Positions 1-8,274 of a stretch of 64,000 bases of DNA are shown in pieces. The stretch covers positions 124,001 through 188,000 of the forward strand of contig NZ_JOEA01000006.1 in NCBI RefSeq assembly GCF_000719115.1, in the 5' to 3' direction. Below the pieces are notes generated by a model. It saw only the letters and a list, made by a program, of their open reading frames with translations, searched no databases and was not told where the DNA came from. Origin of the DNA: Lentzea albidocapillata. GTDB taxonomy: Bacteria; Actinomycetota; Actinomycetes; Mycobacteriales; Pseudonocardiaceae. Both the position numbers and the translations under genes were made by a program. The number at the start of each line of letters is the position of its first letter. The first letter of the stretch is position 1.

Positions 1-895
1 CGTTCACGGCCTTGTCGCCGGAGAACTCACCGGACGCGAAGATCGAGTAGATCAGGATCGCCCGGTTGTCCGCGCTGAACATGATCCCGGCCTCGTTGCG
101 GCCGTCGGAGAACCAACCGGCCTTCGTGGCGACGCGCAGGCGCTCGTTCGTCGTGAGGTTGAGCCGCACGCCGTCGGTGAAGCTGGCCGTGGCGCGCAGG
201 ATGTTCAGCAGGTACGCGGTGGACGCGGCCGAGAGCAGCTGACCATCGACCAGCTTCTGCAGCAACGTGTGCGTCTCGCGCGCCGTCGTGGTGCCGAGGA
301 AGAACCGGTTCGGGTTCGCGACCGGGACGACCTGGGTGTGCACGAAGCCCTTGGACCGCAGGATCTCGTTGAGCTCCAGCGCCGGCACGACCAGCCCGCA
401 CAGGCGGACCGCGGTGTTGTCCGACACGGTCAGCAGGTTCGCGAGCGCGTGGCCGACCGTGACCTCGCTCGGGTACGCGCCGTCGAGCGCGAAGATGCCG
501 TCGGTGTCCTGGATGACGATCGCGGACGACACCGTGACCGTCTGGTCGAGCTTGATCAGCCCGCGGTCCACCTTGTCCAGCACAGCGACGGCGACGGCGA
601 TCTTGTTGACGCTGTAGGCCTCGACGACCGTGTCCGCGTTCTCGTCGACGGCGGGCTTCGTCGCCCCGTCGAGGTCGGCGACCGTGATCAGCGACGACCA
701 GCTGCCCCGGGCCTTGCGGGTCTGCCGCCGGTAGATCTGGGCCACGCGCTTGCGCGACCGGTCGGCCGTCGCCGGGGAGCGTTCGATCTCTGCCTCCGCG
801 TCTTCCTGCGCTTGCGCTGCGCCGTTGGAGCCGAGCACGGCCGTCGCGGCCGCGACGGTTCCCAGCCCGAACACGGACCTGCGGTTCAAAGTCAT
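1..895 (-). CDS. Tat-exported class A beta-lactamase-like serine hydrolase (3' end cut off)
   Basis: The reading frame runs from ATG at 895 leftwards off the window; about 298 residues are visible. The N-terminus starts MTLNRRSVFGLG, a twin-arginine signal followed by an Ala-rich segment ending near AQAQ, so Tat export is likely. Class A beta-lactamase/transpeptidase-type motifs are present: SVNK (SxxK, about residues 95-98), SDN (about 158-160) and KAG (about 258-260, in place of KTG). The family hydrolyses beta-lactams or acts as a penicillin-binding-like hydrolase; the substrate cannot be told from sequence. An in-frame ATG at 904 is an alternative start; neither start has a clear Shine-Dalgarno. 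It is divergent from the SDR gene, with about 53 bp between them. Confidence 0.85.
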   Translation of the reverse strand, partial: MTLNRRSVFGLGTVAAATAVLGSNGAAQAQEDAEAEIERSPATADRSRKRVAQIYRRQTRKARGSWSSLITVADLDGATKPAVDENADTVVEAYSVNKIAVAVAVLDKVDRGLIKLDQTVTVSSAIVIQDTDGIFALDGAYPSEVTVGHALANLLTVSDNTAVRLCGLVVPALELNEILRSKGFVHTQVVPVANPNRFFLGTTTARETHTLLQKLVDGQLLSAASTAYLLNILRATASFTDGVRLNLTTNERLRVATKAGWFSDGRNEAGIMFSADNRAILIYSIFASGEFSGDKAVN

Positions 896-948
896 GCGCG
901 ACATCAAAACAGGCGGCACTGACGTTTCTCTGACTAGGGTTCCGGATC

Positions 949-1629
949 ATGGAAAACGTCTTCGTGGTGACCGGTGCTTCCCGCGGAATCGGGGCGGCGA
1001 CCGCGTCCCTGGCCGCCCAGGCGGGGTATCGCGTGGTCAGGGCCTCGCGTTCGGCCGAAGAATCCGTCGGTGATCGCGGCTGGGACGCCCGATGCGACGT
1101 TTCTTCCTGGGATTCCGTGCAGGATCTCATGTCACGAGTGGAGTCCCGCTGGGGCCGGATCGACGTCGTCTTCGCCAACGCGGGCGTTTCGGTGGACACG
1201 TCGTTCATCTCTTCGGCGGGCGCCGAGCCTTCCGAGTGGACCGACATGGTCGTCACGAACGTCTGCGGACCGGCCTTCACGGCCCGTGCCGCGATGCCCG
1301 CGCTGATCCGCACCGGCGGCCACCTGGTGATGACCGGGTCCGCGGCCGGCCGCGGCGTCCGCCCCGGCAACCTGTACTCGGCGACGAAGTGGGCGATCAC
1401 CGGCCTGGCACAGGCGATCCGAGCCGAAGCCGTGGGCACCGGCGTCAGGGTGACGGTGGTGCAGCCGGGACTCGTCGACACCGACGCCATTCCGGCGTCG
1501 CGGGCGGATGACCCGAAGCTGGCACCGGAAGACGTGGGCAGGGCGGTGCTCTACGCCGTGTCCCAGCCATCCACTGTGGACGTGAACGAGATCCTGCTGC
1601 GGCCGACCGGACAGGCCGCGCATCGCTGA
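949..1629 (+). CDS. SDR family NAD(P)-dependent oxidoreductase
   Basis: The 226-residue product has the classical short-chain dehydrogenase layout: a TGASRGIG dinucleotide-binding loop at residues 8-15, the FANAG structural motif near 75-79, a catalytic Ser in MTGSAAG, and the active-site YSATK near 142-146 followed by the PG motif (VVQPGLVDTD). The length fits classical SDRs. These enzymes are cytosolic NAD(P)(H)-dependent dehydrogenases or reductases; the substrate cannot be predicted. The ATG at 949 gives the usual few residues before the first beta strand. The gene is convergent with the MarR gene, with 18 bp between their stops, so the two do not form an operon. Confidence 0.9.
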   Translation: MENVFVVTGASRGIGAATASLAAQAGYRVVRASRSAEESVGDRGWDARCDVSSWDSVQDLMSRVESRWGRIDVVFANAGVSVDTSFISSAGAEPSEWTDMVVTNVCGPAFTARAAMPALIRTGGHLVMTGSAAGRGVRPGNLYSATKWAITGLAQAIRAEAVGTGVRVTVVQPGLVDTDAIPASRADDPKLAPEDVGRAVLYAVSQPSTVDVNEILLRPTGQAAHR

Positions 1630-1647
1630 GGGAGAACTACGAGTTCG

Positions 1648-2073
1648 TCACTTCTCGTTGAGCACGTCCGAACATCGCTGCAGGAGTGCGCGCAGCTGTG
1701 CGCGCTCCTCCTCGGTGAACGCGTCCGCCAGCCTCTGCTCCACCGCCACGGCGGCCCTGTCCGCCTGGTGGAACCTCGCCTGCCCCGCCTCGGTCAGCCG
1801 GTTCTCCAGGACGTTGCGCTGCCAATGGTGGGACGTGCGCTCCACGAGACCCAGCGCGACCAGGTTCTGCAGGATGGTCGTCATCGTCTGAGGTGTGGTC
1901 AGGCACAACCGCGCGAGCGTCGCCGCGGGCGCACCGGGGTGCTCGCTCAGGGCCAGTAGCGCCGAGTACTGAGGCACGGTCAGCCCCGCGGGCTTCACGG
2001 CCGCCGACTTCGCGGCCACCAGGTCCAGCTCGGCGCGCTTGATGTCTCCGCCGATCCGATCACCGCTGCGCAT
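1648..2073 (-). CDS. MarR family transcriptional regulator
   Basis: The 141-residue protein has the MarR winged-helix layout: an N-terminal dimerisation helix, LTVPQYSALLALSE leading into the DNA-binding helices (ATLARLCLTTPQTMTTILQNL), a wing region (RTSHHWQRNVLENRLTEAG) and a C-terminal helix for dimerisation. MarR proteins are usually ligand-responsive repressors of their own gene and a divergent neighbour. Here the neighbour is a secreted beta-propeller protein, and a perfect 28-bp palindrome (2105-2132) lies between the two. GGAGGG (reverse strand, 2074-2079) directly abuts the ATG, which is closer than usual, so the exact start is slightly uncertain. Confidence 0.9.
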   Translation of the reverse strand: MRSGDRIGGDIKRAELDLVAAKSAAVKPAGLTVPQYSALLALSEHPGAPAATLARLCLTTPQTMTTILQNLVALGLVERTSHHWQRNVLENRLTEAGQARFHQADRAAVAVEQRLADAFTEEERAQLRALLQRCSDVLNEK

Positions 2074-2089
2074 CCCTCCAGCATAGGAG

Positions 2090-2132
2090 TATGATAAGAC
2101 TATGGATGGATATCAGAGCTCTGATATCCATC
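2090..2132. promoter_or_regulatory. Probable MarR operator: perfect 28-bp palindrome beside a -10-like box
   Basis: Positions 2105-2132 form an uninterrupted 28-bp perfect palindrome centred between 2118 and 2119; the core is ATATCAGAGCTCTGATAT. A TATGAT hexamer at 2090-2095 could be the -10 box for the rightward gene, which would put the palindrome at the transcription start. MarR proteins bind such dyads as dimers, so this is very likely the autoregulatory operator shared by the MarR gene and the divergent gene starting at 2157. The palindrome is seen directly; the regulator assignment is inferred from position. Confidence 0.75.
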
Positions 2133-2156
2133 AGTGCTCGTACTGGAGGGAAGTAG

Positions 2157-3032
2157 ATGCGCGTCCTGCTCGCCGCCATGGCGGTGTTGGTGCTGTTCAC
2201 GGGCACGGCCCAGGCCAAGCCGAGGCACATCGAGGCACGCTCACCGTCACTGCACCCCGAGGGCGTGGCCTGGGACCTGAGTCGCGGCCAGTTCCTCGTC
2301 AGCTCGCTGCGCCACGGCACCGTGTCACTGGTCGGCACGAACGGCCGAGTCCGCCCGCTCGTCACCGGAACCCACATGGTGTCCACGTTCGGCCTCCAGG
2401 TGGACGGCGGCCGGCTGCTGGTCGCCTACGGGGACATCGGCTTCGGCGAACGATCGGTACCCGGCCAGTCCGGTCTCGGCATCTTCGACCTGCGCACCGG
2501 CCGCGCGCTGAAGTACGTCGACATCCCCAACGGCGCCAACGACATCGCGGTCGACCCACGCGGCAACGCCTACGTCACCGGCGCGCTGGGCGACACGATC
2601 TGGAAGGTCGGCCGCGACGGCACCGTGACACCGTTCGCCCGAGACTCCCGGCTGGGCGGGCCGTCGATCGGCAACAACGGAATCGCCTGGGACCCCAGGG
2701 GATTCCTGGTCACCGGCCACTACACCGACGGCACCCTGTTCAAGGTCACGCAGAACCATGTCGAGGAACTGCCCGCACCGAAACTGCCGGGCGCGGACGG
2801 CCTCACCCTCACCCCGCAGGGTCTGGTCGTCGTGACGAACGGACTGGCCGCGCCGGGCAGGAACGCCGTGACGCTGCTGGACACCCGCACGTGGCAGGTG
2901 AAGTCCCAGCGGGACTGGAAGACGGCCCCGACCACGGCGGCCCGCACACCGCACGGCACCTACGTGCTCAGCGGCCGCGTGGACCTGCTGGTGAGGGGGG
3001 AGACGACGGACGAGTTCAGCCTCGACCGGTAG
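2157..3032 (+). CDS. Secreted SMP-30/gluconolactonase-like beta-propeller protein
   Basis: The 291-residue product begins with a Sec signal peptide (MRVLLAAMAVLVLFTGTAQA, cleavage after AQA). The rest consists of repeated beta-propeller blades with SMP-30/LRE-like features such as PEGVAWD, NGANDIAVDPRGNAYVTG, NNGIAWDPRG and LPGADGLTLTPQG. This family includes lactonases and sugar- or lipid-related hydrolases, but many secreted members have no known reaction. GGAGGGA (from about 2146) precedes the ATG at a good distance. The gene is divergent from the MarR regulator and shares its palindromic control region, so it is probably the regulator's target. The substrate is unknown. Confidence 0.75.
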   Translation: MRVLLAAMAVLVLFTGTAQAKPRHIEARSPSLHPEGVAWDLSRGQFLVSSLRHGTVSLVGTNGRVRPLVTGTHMVSTFGLQVDGGRLLVAYGDIGFGERSVPGQSGLGIFDLRTGRALKYVDIPNGANDIAVDPRGNAYVTGALGDTIWKVGRDGTVTPFARDSRLGGPSIGNNGIAWDPRGFLVTGHYTDGTLFKVTQNHVEELPAPKLPGADGLTLTPQGLVVVTNGLAAPGRNAVTLLDTRTWQVKSQRDWKTAPTTAARTPHGTYVLSGRVDLLVRGETTDEFSLDR

Positions 3033-3060
3033 CCACCGCTCGTGCGGGACTCCCGCGGAG

Positions 3061-3864
3061 TCACGCGCCGCCCAGGAACTCGACCAGCAGCCGGTTCACC
3101 TCGGCCGGCCGCTCCAGGTACCCGACGTGCCCGGCACCCGCGACCTCGGCGTACCGCGCGCCGGGGATCGCGTCCGCCACCTCGCGCGACAACCGCGGCG
3201 GCAGCACGACGTCGTCGGCGAACCCGATCACCAGCGACCGCACGGCGATGTCGCGGTAGGCGTCCAGGCGCGTGTCGTACTCGCCGAGGCCGAGCTGGAT
3301 GCGTTCGCCCGCACCGAGCGTGGCACCGGCGAACTCGTACATCTGCAGCCAGTCGCGGGCGACCACCGGGTCGGCCAGCGTCGTCTGCGACAGGTTCCTG
3401 ACCACCGACGCCACCGAGTAGAACTGCAGCGGGATCTCGACGCCCTTGTCGTGCAGGTCGCACACCGCCTGCGACCACGCCTGCGACACAGGTTCGGGCC
3501 GGCCGGCGGTCGCCATCATCACCGCCGACCGCACCAGCGCCGGACGTGTCAGCGCGAGTTCCTGGGTGATGCGGCCGCCCAGCGACGTGCCGATCACGTG
3601 CGCCGGGCCGCCCAGGTGCTCGATCAGGGCGGCGGTGTCGGCGACCATGTCGTCGAGCGTGAAGCCCTCCGCGCACTCGGACGACGGCCTGATGCCGCGG
3701 TTGTCGAAGTACGCGACGCGGTAACCGGCCTTGACCAGCGCGGGCACCTGGTAGGAGCGCCAGACCCTGCCGGGACTGCCGGTACCCATCACGAGCACGA
3801 CGAGATCGCCGGAACCCTCGGTCTGGACGTTCAGCTCGATGCCGTTGAGCGGGACAAGCGCCAT
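3061..3864 (-). CDS. Alpha/beta hydrolase
   Basis: The start chosen at 3864 gives MALVPLNGIELNVQTEGSG, the usual first strands of an alpha/beta hydrolase. A longer frame to 3936 would overlap the upstream cupin gene. The nucleophile elbow is GTSLGG (GxSxGG), the oxyanion region is LVMGTGSPG, the acid is probably in GFADDVVLPP, and the catalytic His is in GAGHVGYLERP. The sequence resembles cytosolic esterase/haloperoxidase-type hydrolases; the substrate is unknown. It is the last gene of a leftward group after the diguanylate cyclase and cupin genes, 19 bp after the cupin stop. Confidence 0.85.
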   Translation of the reverse strand: MALVPLNGIELNVQTEGSGDLVVLVMGTGSPGRVWRSYQVPALVKAGYRVAYFDNRGIRPSSECAEGFTLDDMVADTAALIEHLGGPAHVIGTSLGGRITQELALTRPALVRSAVMMATAGRPEPVSQAWSQAVCDLHDKGVEIPLQFYSVASVVRNLSQTTLADPVVARDWLQMYEFAGATLGAGERIQLGLGEYDTRLDAYRDIAVRSLVIGFADDVVLPPRLSREVADAIPGARYAEVAGAGHVGYLERPAEVNRLLVEFLGGA

Positions 3865-3883
3865 TCCGAAGATCTTAGAGAGG

Positions 3884-4315
3884 CTAGAACCTGCACAGGG
3901 GCCGAATGAGAGCAGCGTGTGAGGGATAACGCGCACACAGGTCGTCCGCGTGCCCGAACTCCACGATGTCGTCGGTGTACGGCGGCACCACCACCGTGCC
4001 GACCAACGACCAGTCGCCGGCCGGCGTGCTGCCCTGCCACACGCCCGCGGGCACCACGACCTGCGGGTTCGACGCGCTCAGCATCGGCTCGGTCACCGTG
4101 CCGTCCGGGTGCAGCAGCAGCATCCGCAACGGCGCCCCGGCGTGGAAGTGGTAGATCTCCAGGTGCTTCAGCACGTGCATGCCGGAGAAGTCCGGGTGGC
4201 GCAGCAGGTACGCGATCGCGGACACCTCGTCCGACCGGTGTGTCTGCGCGAAGTACCCGCCCTCGACGGGCAGCTCCTGCAGGCCGAGGTCGCTGATCAA
4301 CTGCTCAGGGGTCAC
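3884..4315 (-). CDS. DUF985 family cupin
   Basis: The 143-residue protein matches the DUF985/cupin_5 pattern from end to end. The N-terminus (LGLQELPVEGGYFAQTHRS) is followed by a single cupin barrel with HVLKHLEIYHFHAGAPL, VVPAGVWQGSTP and a C-terminal GHADDLCARYP segment. Family members are small cytosolic double-stranded beta-helix proteins; some have been linked to sugar or metal binding, but no reaction is established. Its ATG overlaps the stop of the upstream diguanylate cyclase gene by 4 bp, indicating translational coupling within one operon. Confidence 0.85.
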   Translation of the reverse strand: MTPEQLISDLGLQELPVEGGYFAQTHRSDEVSAIAYLLRHPDFSGMHVLKHLEIYHFHAGAPLRMLLLHPDGTVTEPMLSASNPQVVVPAGVWQGSTPAGDWSLVGTVVVPPYTDDIVEFGHADDLCARYPSHAALIRPLCRF

Positions 4316-5796
4316 GTCATCTCCGGAAGCGGTGAACCGTGCACGACGACCATGCCCTTGCCGAGCCGCTTCGCCGTGTACATCGCGGCGTCCGCGGCAC
4401 CGAGCACGTCGTCGGCGGTGATCATGGGATCGTACGAGAACCGTTGCGCCACACCGATGCTGGCGTGCACCCGGTGCACCCGGCCGTGCACCTCGTGCGG
4501 ATGTCCCAGCACCGTCAGCAGCCGGTCGCCGATCTCGTCGGCGTCACCGCCGTCGACCAGCACACCGAACTCGTCACCGCCGAGCCGCGCCACGGTGTCC
4601 TCCGGCCGCACGCTGTTCACCAGCCGTGCGGCGACGTTGCGCAGCACCATGTCGCCCTCGGCGTGCCCGTTGTTGTCGTTGACCGCCTTGAACCCGTCCA
4701 CGTCGATGAACAGCAGGATCAACGGCGTGGAGCGGTCACGGACCGAAAGCGCGCGCTCCAGCCGTTCGCGGAAGAGCGACCGATTCGCGACGCCGGTCAA
4801 CGGGTCGTGCGTCGCCTCGTGCCGTAGCTGTTCGCGAGAGACGCGCAGCTGATCCATCAGCCGGATGTTGTCCATCATCGTGAACAGCTGACGCATGATC
4901 ACGAGACACACGATCAGAAGCCCGACGTAGATCTCGACCGGGTTCAGCCGCCCGCCCGTCGCGGTGTTCCAGCTGACGAACAGCCCGGTGATCGCGAGCG
5001 GCAGGTACGGCACGAGCAGGTGCAGCAGGTCGGCCATGCGCATGCGGCCGGGCGTGGGGTCGAGGTTGCGGACCGGGGCGAGCGCGCTCAGCAGGAAGAA
5101 CGCCGGGCACAGCATGAAGCCGATGTCCGCGGTCGCCGGGATCGCCGTGTTGCCCTTGGAGATGTAGAACGCGAACACCCAGCCCGACGACGACTGCGCG
5201 ATACCGGCCAGTGCCACGAAAAGCATCGGCCACTGACGCACGGCCTGGTGCGTCCACGACATCACCACGATCGCCACGAGCAGCACCAGGTACGCGGCGG
5301 GATGCGCGACGACCGTGGCGAACCCGGGACCTTCGGTGGCCCACGCGCGGGTCAGCGACTCCAGCGCCGACACCCACGTCAGCACGAACAGCGACCCGAT
5401 CACGATCAGTCCGTCGAGCACGATCACCGTGCGGCTGCGGTAGTTCGGCAGCAGGTCGTCGGAGCGCCGCTTCTGCGCCTTCGCGATCACGGCGGCCAGG
5501 CAGAGCACCGGCACCATCGTGAAGCCGATCGGCGCGATCGTGGACGACGGCAGTTGCACGCCCATGATCTGCTGGCCCCAGATCCACGCGGACAACCCGA
5601 TGCTGAGGCTGACCATCGCCGCCGTCATCCACCGGTCCCGCGACCGCGCGTAGGCGATCAACGCCGCGACGGCGAAGACGAGCTGCACGACCTTGTCGAT
5701 TGCGATACCGATATCGCGGGGCGCGGCCAGGGCGGTGAGGATGGCGATCGCCATGAAGACGCCGACGCATCCCGCAACGGCCCAGAACCTCTTCAC
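4312..5796 (-). CDS. Membrane-anchored GGDEF diguanylate cyclase
   Basis: The 494-residue protein has an N-terminal block of about nine to ten hydrophobic segments (residues ~5-315). A short coiled linker (LRVSREQLRHEATHDPLTG) leads into a GGDEF domain. The signature GGDEF is intact (about 406-410). An RPED sequence five residues upstream (about 397-400) matches the RxxD product-inhibition site. The protein therefore probably makes c-di-GMP from two GTP and is feedback-inhibited. No EAL domain is present. The membrane part may sense a signal or simply anchor the enzyme. It leads an operon with the cupin and hydrolase genes and is divergent from ruvC. Confidence 0.92.
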   Translation of the reverse strand: MKRFWAVAGCVGVFMAIAILTALAAPRDIGIAIDKVVQLVFAVAALIAYARSRDRWMTAAMVSLSIGLSAWIWGQQIMGVQLPSSTIAPIGFTMVPVLCLAAVIAKAQKRRSDDLLPNYRSRTVIVLDGLIVIGSLFVLTWVSALESLTRAWATEGPGFATVVAHPAAYLVLLVAIVVMSWTHQAVRQWPMLFVALAGIAQSSSGWVFAFYISKGNTAIPATADIGFMLCPAFFLLSALAPVRNLDPTPGRMRMADLLHLLVPYLPLAITGLFVSWNTATGGRLNPVEIYVGLLIVCLVIMRQLFTMMDNIRLMDQLRVSREQLRHEATHDPLTGVANRSLFRERLERALSVRDRSTPLILLFIDVDGFKAVNDNNGHAEGDMVLRNVAARLVNSVRPEDTVARLGGDEFGVLVDGGDADEIGDRLLTVLGHPHEVHGRVHRVHASIGVAQRFSYDPMITADDVLGAADAAMYTAKRLGKGMVVVHGSPLPEMT

Positions 5797-5822
5797 CCGT
5801 CACTCCCGTGATCGAAACCCGA

Positions 5823-5840
5823 CCACCGTAGTAACGGTGG
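5823..5840. promoter_or_regulatory. Small inverted repeat upstream of the diguanylate cyclase gene
   Basis: CCACCGT (5823-5829) and ACGGTGG (5834-5840) form a perfect 7-bp inverted repeat with a 4-bp spacer, about 27 bp upstream of the cyclase ATG (5796, reverse strand). The position would suit an operator in the ruvC/cyclase divergent region. No regulator can be assigned. Confidence 0.35.
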
Positions 5841-5896
5841 AGTGGCCTTGTCGAACCGTGTCGGTGACTGTCACCTATAGGTGCACCGGATATGGT

Positions 5897-5912
5897 TCGA
5901 ACTGTTGTTCGT
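5897..5912. promoter_or_regulatory. SOS box (LexA site) upstream of ruvC
   Basis: TCGAACTGTTGTTCGT matches the actinobacterial LexA consensus TCGAAC-N4-GTTCGA at 11 of 12 positions. It lies 21 bp upstream of the GTG used for ruvC. LexA control of ruvC fits established knowledge of actinobacterial SOS regulons. The site also argues against the longer ruvC start at 5892, whose codons would overlap the operator. Confidence 0.8.
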
Positions 5913-5933
5913 TCGGCGATGCGGGGAGCTGTT

Positions 5934-6503
5934 GTGCGGGTGTTCGGGGTCGACCCCGGTCTGACCAGGTGCGGCTTCGGTGTGGTGGACGGCGGGCCGG
6001 GCCGGGTCGTGCGCGCCGTGGCCGTCGATGTCCTGCGTACCCCCGTTGACGCTCCGCTGTCCGTGCGCCTGCACGAGCTGTACGACGGCGTTTGTGTGTG
6101 GCTGGACCGTTACGAACCACAGGTCGTGGCCATCGAACGCGTCTTCGCGCAACACAACGTCCGCACCGCGATGGGAGTCGCGCAGGCGTCGGGCGTCATC
6201 GCTTTGGCTGCCGCGCAACGAAACCTGCCGGTCGAGTTCCACACGCCGTCCGAGGTGAAGGCCGCCGTCACGGGATCGGGCCGCGCGGACAAGGCCCAGG
6301 TGACCGCCATGGTCACCAAGCTGCTCGGCCTGAAGGTCGCGCCGAAGCCGGCCGACGCGGCGGACGCGCTGGCCCTCGCGATCTGCCACCACTGGCGCGC
6401 GCCGATGCGCAACCGGCTCGAGGAGGCGCAGGCCCGCGCCGCCGAGCTCGCCCGCGTGCACAAGGCGAAGCTGGCCGAGGCGGCGCGGCGGAGCGGGTCA
6501 TGA
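5934..6503 (+). CDS. ruvC: Crossover junction endodeoxyribonuclease RuvC
   Basis: The GTG at 5934 gives [21 protein letters not shown], the canonical RuvC N-terminus with the first catalytic Asp in GVDPG. Further hallmarks follow: [12 protein letters not shown] (second acidic residue), [23 protein letters not shown] and the C-terminal acidic pair in [16 protein letters not shown]. The product is 189 residues, normal for the family. RuvC resolves Holliday junctions in complex with RuvAB. GGGGAG lies about 7 bp upstream of the start. ATGs at 5892 and 5919 are in frame but would run through the LexA-like site. The rest of the complex, ruvA and ruvB, follows directly. Confidence 0.95.
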   Translation: MRVFGVDPGLTRCGFGVVDGGPGRVVRAVAVDVLRTPVDAPLSVRLHELYDGVCVWLDRYEPQVVAIERVFAQHNVRTAMGVAQASGVIALAAAQRNLPVEFHTPSEVKAAVTGSGRADKAQVTAMVTKLLGLKVAPKPADAADALALAICHHWRAPMRNRLEEAQARAAELARVHKAKLAEAARRSGS

Positions 6504-6609
6504 CGGCTTCAGTGCGCGCCGAAATTGTCAGGGTCGGCTGGAAGAATGAAATCAAGGGGTCCCCTTCGCGAGGGGACGCCTGCGTGAGCGTGAAGTCCGG
6601 AGGACAAAG

Positions 6610-7191
6610 GTGATCTCGTCACTGCGCGGCCAGGTGCAGCACGTCGGCCTCGACCACGCCGTCGTCGAGGTGGGCGGCGTCGGGTTCGCCGTCCAGACGA
6701 CCCCGGCGACGCTCGCCACGCTGCGCCGCGGCGAGGAGGCGAGCCTCGCCACCACCCTGATCGTCCGCGAGGACAGCCTCACCCTGTTCGGGTTCGCCGA
6801 CACCGAGGCCCGCGAGCTGTTCGGCCTGCTCCTGACGGTCAGCGGCATCGGCCCGCGGATCGCGCTGGCCACCCTCGCCGTCCTGGAGCCGGACAAGCTG
6901 CGCCACGCGCTCGCCGAAGGCAACATCACCGTGCTCACGCAGGTTCCGGGCATCGGCAAGAAGGGCGCGGAACGCCTCATCATCGAGCTGCGCGACAAGG
7001 TCGGTCAGCTGCCCTCGCCCACGACGCCCGTGCACAGCCAGACGCGCGACCACGTCGTCGAGGCGCTCCTCGGCCTCGGCTTCCCGGCCAAGTCCGCGGA
7101 GGCCACGGTCGACGGCGTGCTCGCCGCGAACCCCGACCAGTCCACGTCCGCCGTCCTGCGCCGAGCGCTCGCGACCCTGGGGCGCAAGTGA
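6610..7191 (+). CDS. ruvA: Holliday junction DNA helicase subunit RuvA
   Basis: The 193-residue protein begins MISSLRGQV from a GTG preceded by GGAGGACAAAG. It has the N-terminal OB fold ([13 protein letters not shown]), two helix-hairpin-helix repeats ([16 protein letters not shown] and [19 protein letters not shown]), and a C-terminal domain ([20 protein letters not shown]) that contacts RuvB. RuvA tetramers hold the Holliday junction and load the RuvB motor. The stop overlaps the ruvB GTG by 4 bp. About 106 bp separate it from ruvC, with no clear terminator, so the three genes probably share the SOS-regulated promoter. Confidence 0.97.
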   Translation: MISSLRGQVQHVGLDHAVVEVGGVGFAVQTTPATLATLRRGEEASLATTLIVREDSLTLFGFADTEARELFGLLLTVSGIGPRIALATLAVLEPDKLRHALAEGNITVLTQVPGIGKKGAERLIIELRDKVGQLPSPTTPVHSQTRDHVVEALLGLGFPAKSAEATVDGVLAANPDQSTSAVLRRALATLGRK

Positions 7192-8201
7192 CCGAGGACG
7201 AGCTCAGCCCGTACGTCGCGCCCGCCGAGCGCGACCTCGAGACCAGCCTGCGCCCGGCCGACCTGCACGAGTTCGTCGGCCAGCAGCGCGTCCGCGAGCA
7301 GCTCGAACTCGTCCTGCAAGGCGCGATGAGGCGAGGAACGGCCCCGGACCACGTCCTGCTCAGCGGCCCGCCCGGTCTGGGCAAGACCTCCCTCGCCATG
7401 ATCATCGCGAAGGAGCTCGGCGCGGCCATCCGCATCACCAGCGGCCCGGCTCTGGAGCGCGCGGGCGACCTGGCCTCGATGCTGTCCAACCTGGTCGAGG
7501 GCGACGTCCTGTTCATCGACGAGATCCACCGCATGGCCAGGCCGGCGGAGGAGATGCTCTACCTCGCGATGGAGGACTTCCGCGTCGACGTGATGGTCGG
7601 CAAGGGCCCCGGCGCGACCAGCATCCCGCTCGACATCGCGCCGTTCACACTGGTCGGAGCCACGACGAGGTCCGGAGCGCTGACCGGCCCGCTGCGTGAC
7701 CGCTTCGGCTTCACCGGCCACATGGAGTTCTACAGCGCCGACGAGCTCGACCTCATCGTGAAACGCAGCGCGAAGATCCTCGGCGTCGACATCGCCGAGG
7801 ACGCCTCCGTCGAGATCGCCGGCCGCTCCAGGGGCACCCCCCGCATCGCGAACCGCCTGCTGCGCCGCGTCCGCGACTTCGCCGAGGTCAGGGCCGACGG
7901 CAGGGTCACCGAGGACATAGCCAAGCAGGCCCTGGCGGTCTACGACGTCGACGAGCTCGGCCTCGACCGGCTCGACCGCGCGGTGCTGAACGCCCTGGTC
8001 AAGAGCTTCAACGGCGGCCCGGTCGGCGTCTCCACCCTCGCGGTCGCCGTCGGTGAGGAACCGACCACCGTGGAAGAGGTGTGCGAACCGTATTTGGTGC
8101 GGGCTGGCATGCTGGCCAGGACACCGCGCGGCAGAGTGGCGACACCCGCCGCGTGGTACCACCTGGGGCTGGAGCCGCCCGCCGGTGATCAACTGTGGTG
8201 A
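7188..8201 (+). CDS. ruvB: Holliday junction branch migration ATPase RuvB
   Basis: The 337-residue protein is a full-length RuvB. It has the N-terminal [12 protein letters not shown] motif, Walker [12 protein letters not shown], Walker [11 protein letters not shown], sensor 1 VGATTRSG, arginine finger/sensor region GPLRDRFG and a C-terminal winged helix ([15 protein letters not shown]). It forms hexameric rings on each side of the RuvA-junction complex and drives branch migration with ATP. The GTG start lies inside the ruvA stop (GTGA), so translation is coupled. Confidence 0.97.
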   Translation: MTEDELSPYVAPAERDLETSLRPADLHEFVGQQRVREQLELVLQGAMRRGTAPDHVLLSGPPGLGKTSLAMIIAKELGAAIRITSGPALERAGDLASMLSNLVEGDVLFIDEIHRMARPAEEMLYLAMEDFRVDVMVGKGPGATSIPLDIAPFTLVGATTRSGALTGPLRDRFGFTGHMEFYSADELDLIVKRSAKILGVDIAEDASVEIAGRSRGTPRIANRLLRRVRDFAEVRADGRVTEDIAKQALAVYDVDELGLDRLDRAVLNALVKSFNGGPVGVSTLAVAVGEEPTTVEEVCEPYLVRAGMLARTPRGRVATPAAWYHLGLEPPAGDQLW

Positions 8202-8274
8202 CCTGGCACAATTCGGTGAAAGCACCTGGACATATCGGACGTGCGTCGAGGCATGTCCACCTGATCGGAGAATG

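Noticed and set aside
1634..1646. GAACT-ACG-AGTTC as a terminator between the SDR and MarR genes
   Set aside because: The stem is only 5 bp and AT-containing, too weak to support.
5851..5866. A second TCGAAC half-site upstream of ruvC as another SOS box
   Set aside because: The right half (TCGGTG) does not match GTTCGA, and a better site is 46 bp downstream.
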